A stretch of 64,000 nucleotides of DNA from Pseudomonas pisciculturae. Lineage in GTDB: Bacteria; Pseudomonadota; Gammaproteobacteria; Pseudomonadales; Pseudomonadaceae. The stretch is taken from NCBI RefSeq assembly GCF_015461805.1, contig NZ_JACVZE010000010.1, forward strand, positions 186,001 to 250,000. The letters run 5' to 3'. Positions 60,385 through 64,000 of the stretch are shown in pieces (within the stretch, counting starts at the first letter, position 1; every line of letters starts with the position of its first letter). A program made the translations under genes and the position numbers. The notes under the pieces were generated by a model. It did not search any database and was not told the origin of the DNA. It was given only the letters and a program-made list of their open reading frames with translations.

Positions 60385-60983
60385 GGGGAATATTCCAGGG
60401 AAGCCAGCAGTGAGCCAATGCGGCTCAGCGACAGAATGTGGTCAGGTGTGTGCAACGCCAGCGCAGCACGGGGCATGACGGCGACACGCGCCTCTGCCGG
60501 GTCTTGTACAACAGTGATGCCGCCTTGCTGCTTGACGAAGGCCAGGCCTCGGGCACCGTCATGGTTGGCGCCGGTCAACAGGATCGCCAACAAGCCCTTG
60601 CCGAAGGCATCCGCAGCCGACTCAAACAGAATATCGATCGCTGGCCGCGAGTGGTGCACCCGGTCTTCCTGGCTCAGGGACAGGCTGCGATCATGCTCCA
60701 CCGACAAGTGATAGCCGGGGCCCGCGAAGTAGAGGGTGCCCGGCTGGAGCACTTCCTTGTCACGCGCCTCCACCACCGGCATTGCCACACGGCGGTCAAA
60801 CACTTCTGCCAACTGGCTGCGGCGCTCGTCCGGCAAGTGCAGCACCGTAATGATCGGCAAACCGAAATCCGCGGGCAGCTCGGCAAAAACCGTCAGCAAC
60901 GCCTCGACGCCGCCGGCGGATGCGCCGATGACGATAGCTTCTATGCCCCGGACCAATGCCGGGCTGGCAGCCGCTTCATTCAT
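60378..60983 (-). CDS. CheB-type methylesterase domain protein
   Basis: 201 residues from ATG 60983; the longer frame to 61091 is inside the upstream gene. A stand-alone CheB catalytic domain with no receiver: Ser in 'IVIGASAGGVEALL', His in 'TVLHLPDERRSQ', Asp in 'LLTGANHDGARGL'. It should demethylate receptor glutamates or, in this context, adapt the hybrid kinases. Partner of the adjacent CheR: the two starts and stops overlap by four bases. Confidence 0.9.
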   Translation of the reverse strand: MNEAAASPALVRGIEAIVIGASAGGVEALLTVFAELPADFGLPIITVLHLPDERRSQLAEVFDRRVAMPVVEARDKEVLQPGTLYFAGPGYHLSVEHDRSLSLSQEDRVHHSRPAIDILFESAADAFGKGLLAILLTGANHDGARGLAFVKQQGGITVVQDPAEARVAVMPRAALALHTPDHILSLSRIGSLLASLEYSPC

Positions 60984-61810
60984 AGTTTGCGGTAGATCCG
61001 TTCCTGTTTGACCAAGGGTTCGAATTGTTTGCCGAAGGCCGAGAAGTCCAGGGTCTCCTTGCTGCCCAGCACCAGGAAGCCGCGATGGCACAGCGACTCG
61101 TGGAACAACCCAAACGCACGATCCTGCAATTTTTTATTGAAATAAATCAATACGTTACGACACGAAATTAATTGAGTTTCTGAGAATACACTATCGGTCG
61201 CCAGGCTGTGGTCGGCAAACGTTACGTTTTCTCGCAGGGTCTTATCGAAAATCGCGTAATCGTAAGCCGCGGTGTAGTAGTCGGCAAAGGAACGCTGCCC
61301 GCCCGCCTGCTGGTAGTTTGCAGTGTAAGCCCTTACATTCTCCAGGGAAAAGATACCCTGCTTGGCCTTGTCCAGCGACGCCGGGTTGATGTCGGTGGCA
61401 TAGATGATCGTACGTTCCAGCAAGCCTTCTTCGCGCAGCAGGATGGCCATGGAGTACACCTCCTCGCCCGTGCTGCAACCGGCAATCCATATTTTGATCG
61501 ACGGGTAGGTCTTGAGCAGCGGCACGACTTCCTGGCGGATCGCCAAAAAGTGCGACGGGTCGCGGAACATCTCGCTCACCGGAATCGTAAGAAATTGCAG
61601 CAACTGCATAAACGCCGCCGGGTCGTGTAGCACCCGCTCTTGCAGCGCTGAGATGGTCGCGCAGTCGAACTGGCGCAACGCATGGGCCACGCGGCGTTTT
61701 ACCGACGCACCGGAGTAGTCGCGAAAGTCATAGCTGTACTTGAGGTAAATCGCCTCGATCAACAGGCGCAGCTCAATATCGCTGCTTTTTTCCAAGAAAC
61801 TTCGCTCCAC
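60980..61810 (-). CDS. CheR-type protein-glutamate O-methyltransferase
   Basis: 276 residues from GTG 61810. N-terminal helical domain, then the SAM-binding domain: 'KIWIAGCSTGEEVYSMAILL', 'IYATDINPASLDKA', 'LISCRNVLIYFNKKLQ'. It methylates glutamates of receptors or kinases. Directly downstream of the large hybrid kinase (its stop and this start adjoin), so the kinase may be the methylation target. CheR/CheB pairs outside chemotaxis clusters are common in Pseudomonas signalling operons. Confidence 0.92.
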   Translation of the reverse strand: MERSFLEKSSDIELRLLIEAIYLKYSYDFRDYSGASVKRRVAHALRQFDCATISALQERVLHDPAAFMQLLQFLTIPVSEMFRDPSHFLAIRQEVVPLLKTYPSIKIWIAGCSTGEEVYSMAILLREEGLLERTIIYATDINPASLDKAKQGIFSLENVRAYTANYQQAGGQRSFADYYTAAYDYAIFDKTLRENVTFADHSLATDSVFSETQLISCRNVLIYFNKKLQDRAFGLFHESLCHRGFLVLGSKETLDFSAFGKQFEPLVKQERIYRKL

Positions 61811-64000
61811 TTAAATGCGTTCCATCTTCGGTAGCCATACGCGAATCAGTGAGAACAGACGGTCCAGATCAATCGGCTTGGCCAGGTAATCGTTGGAGCC
61901 GGCCGCGAGGCAGCGCTCCTGATCGTCCTTCATGGCCTTGGCCGTCACCGCAATGATCGGCAGCTTTTTCCAGCGCGGGTCCTGGCGAATCAAGGCGGTG
62001 GCCTCGTAACCGTCCATTTCCGGCATCATCACGTCCATCAGCACCAGGTCGATATCTTCAACTTCATTGAGTTTGTCGATGGCTTCACGGCCGTTACGCC
62101 CGATCACCACCACGGCGCCTTTGTGCTCCAGGGCGCTGGTCAGGGCGAAGATGTTGCGCACATCGTCGTCGACCAACAGGATCTTGCGCCCCTCGAAGAC
62201 CTTGTCGCGGCTGCGGGCGGTCTTGAGCATCTTTTGGCGATCATGGGACAGCTGCGATTCGACTTTGTGCAGAAAAAGTGTGACCTCGTCCAGCAAACGC
62301 TCTGGCGAGCGAGCGCCCTTGATGATGATTGAGCGCGAATACTTGCGCAGCTCGGCCTCTTCATCGCGGGTGAGGTTGCGCCCGGTGTAGACGATGACCG
62401 GTGGGAACGAGCAGATATCCTCGGTGGCCATGCGCTTGAGCAGCTCATTGCCGAGCATGTCCGGCAGCTTGAGGTCGATGATCATGCAGTCGTAGACGTT
62501 GGTGCGCAGCAGGTCCAAGGCGGCCTGGGCGTAGCCGACGTCGGTGATTTCGATGTCATCGTCGCCGATCAGGCGAGCAATGCTGTCACGTTGTAGGTCA
62601 TCGTCTTCCACCAGCAGCACGCGCTTGACCTTCTGGGTCAGCTTGGCTTCCAGGCGGGCAAACACGTCCTTGAGTTCTTCGCGGGTGGTGGGCTTGACCG
62701 CATAGCCGATGGCGCCCATGTGCATGGCGGCTTCGACACGGTCTTCGACCGAGATTACGTGCACCGGGATATGCCGGGTGCCGGCGTGTTCCTTCAGGCG
62801 TTGCAGCACGGTCAGCCCGGAGTGGTCCGGCAGGCGCATGTCCAGCAGGATGGCATCAGGAAGGTACTCCTCGGCCAGGCTGTAGCCTTCGTCTGCACCA
62901 TGGGCGACCAGGCAGTTGTAGCCCAGCTCGTGGGCGAGATCGAAAAGGATGCGGGCAAAGTTCGGCTCATCTTCCACCACCAGGATGCAGCGCGTGGTGA
63001 ACGGCGCTTTGTCACGATCATCGGCAAAGCGCGGGATCAGATTGGTATCGGCTATCGGCAGCGGCGAGACCTTGATCGGTGCGGGCGCTACCACCACCTG
63101 GCGTGGCTGCTCGATTGGCGCAGCGTCTTCCTCGCGTTCTACATACTGCTCCGGCAGTACCAACGTGAAGACGCTGCCCTTGCCCGGCTCGCTGGTGACG
63201 CTGATATAGCCACCGAGCAAGGTGGCCAGGTCGCGGGAAATCGACAGGCCCAGGCCGGTGCCGCCGTAACGACGGTTGGTGGTGCCGTCGGCCTGGCGGA
63301 ACGCTTCGAAGATACTTTCTTGCTGGTCCGGTGCAATGCCGATACCCGAATCGCGCACAGTGAAGGCAATCCCCTCCCCCGGCGCCCGGCCGACCGACAG
63401 GCTGACGTCGCCGTGCTCGGTAAACTTGACGGCGTTGGACAACAGGTTCTTGAGGATCTGCTCCAAGCGCTGTCGGTCGGTAAACAGCATGACCGGCGTG
63501 CCTTCCTGCACTTCGACCTGAAAACCCAGCTTACGGTCGGCTGCCAGTGGCTCGAACATGCCACGCAGGCCGTCCACCAGGCGTGTCACGCTGGAGTTCT
63601 CGGGGCGCATTTCAAGCTTGCCGGCTTCAACCTTGGAAATATCGAGGATGTCGTTGATCAGGTTAAGCAGGTCATTGCCGGCCGAATAAATCGACTCGGC
63701 AAACTTGACCTGTTCGGCGCTGAGGTTTTCCTGGGGGTTTTCAGCCAGCAGCTTGGCCAGAATCAACGAACTGTTGAGCGGCGTGCGCAGCTCGTGGGAC
63801 ATGTTGGCGAGAAACTCTGACTTGTACTTGCTGGAGCGCTGCAACTCGTCGGCGCGATCTTCCAGATCAAGCTGGGCCTGGCTCAGCTCAACGTTCTTGC
63901 GGTCCATGGCGTCGCGTTGCTCGGCCAGGGTTTGGGTCTGTTCGGCCAGTTGCTCGTTGGTCTGTTCCAGTTCGGCCTGCTGCGTCTCCAGGTGGGCCTG
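61811..64000 (-). CDS. Large hybrid histidine kinase with three receivers (5' partial)
   Basis: At least 729 codons; the frame stays open to base 64000, so the N-terminus (probably membrane and HAMP or coiled-coil sensor part) lies beyond the window. The ATG at 63907 is internal to a coiled coil. HisKA 'LANMSHELRTPLNSSLILAK', HATPase_c with 'GTGLGLSISRDLATLLGG', then three receivers with Asp in 'AILLDMRLPDHSG', 'CMIIDLKLPDMLG' and 'LVLMDVMMPEMDG'. Such multi-receiver kinases act as signal relays; with KaiC-like, CheB, CheR and a small receiver it forms a single signalling module on the minus strand. Confidence 0.92.
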   Translation of the reverse strand, partial: QAHLETQQAELEQTNEQLAEQTQTLAEQRDAMDRKNVELSQAQLDLEDRADELQRSSKYKSEFLANMSHELRTPLNSSLILAKLLAENPQENLSAEQVKFAESIYSAGNDLLNLINDILDISKVEAGKLEMRPENSSVTRLVDGLRGMFEPLAADRKLGFQVEVQEGTPVMLFTDRQRLEQILKNLLSNAVKFTEHGDVSLSVGRAPGEGIAFTVRDSGIGIAPDQQESIFEAFRQADGTTNRRYGGTGLGLSISRDLATLLGGYISVTSEPGKGSVFTLVLPEQYVEREEDAAPIEQPRQVVVAPAPIKVSPLPIADTNLIPRFADDRDKAPFTTRCILVVEDEPNFARILFDLAHELGYNCLVAHGADEGYSLAEEYLPDAILLDMRLPDHSGLTVLQRLKEHAGTRHIPVHVISVEDRVEAAMHMGAIGYAVKPTTREELKDVFARLEAKLTQKVKRVLLVEDDDLQRDSIARLIGDDDIEITDVGYAQAALDLLRTNVYDCMIIDLKLPDMLGNELLKRMATEDICSFPPVIVYTGRNLTRDEEAELRKYSRSIIIKGARSPERLLDEVTLFLHKVESQLSHDRQKMLKTARSRDKVFEGRKILLVDDDVRNIFALTSALEHKGAVVVIGRNGREAIDKLNEVEDIDLVLMDVMMPEMDGYEATALIRQDPRWKKLPIIAVTAKAMKDDQERCLAAGSNDYLAKPIDLDRLFSLIRVWLPKMERI

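Overview
The window looks like chromosomal DNA of a fluorescent Pseudomonas, most likely the P. fluorescens group. The gene content is typical (BdlA-like sensor, OprD-type porin, arn operon, branched-chain acyl-CoA catabolism, Bcr/CflA transporter). The codons are GC-rich and there are REP-type inverted repeats. Both ends cut through genes: a PAS-PAS chemotaxis transducer at the left and a hybrid histidine kinase at the right. I saw no rRNA, tRNA or CRISPR array.

Region 1 (1-9.8 kb) is core or metabolic. It holds the BdlA-like transducer, an OprD-family porin, and a cluster that looks like organosulfur scavenging: a GlxA-type AraC regulator, two sulfonate-type periplasmic binding proteins without a permease or ATPase, an arylsulfotransferase-like protein and a flavin monooxygenase. 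An oxaloacetate decarboxylase-like gene lies among them.

Region 2 (about 9.76-26.1 kb) is an accessory island with lower GC and a strong anti-phage flavour. In order it has: a DUF6602-like protein with a PD-(D/E)xK-like pattern; a thymidylate-kinase-like P-loop protein; a complete retron on the minus strand (predicted msr-msd RNA, a 54-codon hydrophobic basic peptide, an XRE regulator and a reverse transcriptase with YVDD and NAxxH); a 468-residue protein with a PDF...VEAT nuclease-like pattern; a STAND-type ATPase with an N-terminal Cap4/DUF4297-like nuclease pattern; a HEPN-like protein; and an SMC/RloC-like ATPase with a CPAC zinc-hook motif. The right edge carries a broken tyrosine-recombinase module (integrase N-terminal fragment, integrase C-terminal fragment, small coiled-coil partner), resembling the recombinase trios of Tn554-like or 'gamma-mobile-trio' islands. 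The island therefore looks like a defence island that may have lost its mobility.

Region 3 (26.2-42.2 kb) contains a DUF4019-like lipoprotein, a transmembrane chemotaxis transducer, a Bcr/CflA exporter, an orphan tyrosine recombinase, a secreted protein and the arn operon for 4-amino-4-deoxy-L-arabinose modification of lipid A (arnC-arnA-arnD-arnT-arnE-arnF-ugd plus an extra glycosyltransferase). arnB is missing from the head of the operon. A terminator and an HPP-family membrane protein follow.

Region 4 (42.3-53.1 kb) begins with an unusual overlapping three-gene cluster: an acyl-CoA oxidase-like protein, a cytochrome P450 fused to a RidA-like domain, and an HSL-type hydrolase. Two blocks for valine and isoleucine acyl-CoA degradation follow: a hydroxyisobutyryl-CoA hydrolase-like gene with an acyl-CoA dehydrogenase on the plus strand, and enoyl-CoA hydratase, acyl-CoA dehydrogenase, thiolase and SDR on the minus strand. 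REP-like repeats separate them.

Region 5 (53.2-64 kb) has a bestrophin-like channel, a TPR protein and a signalling block: a double KaiC-domain ATPase, a hybrid kinase, a single-domain response regulator, a REC-kinase, CheB, CheR and a large hybrid kinase with three receiver domains. Intergenic stretches longer than about 300 bases are described as separate entries.
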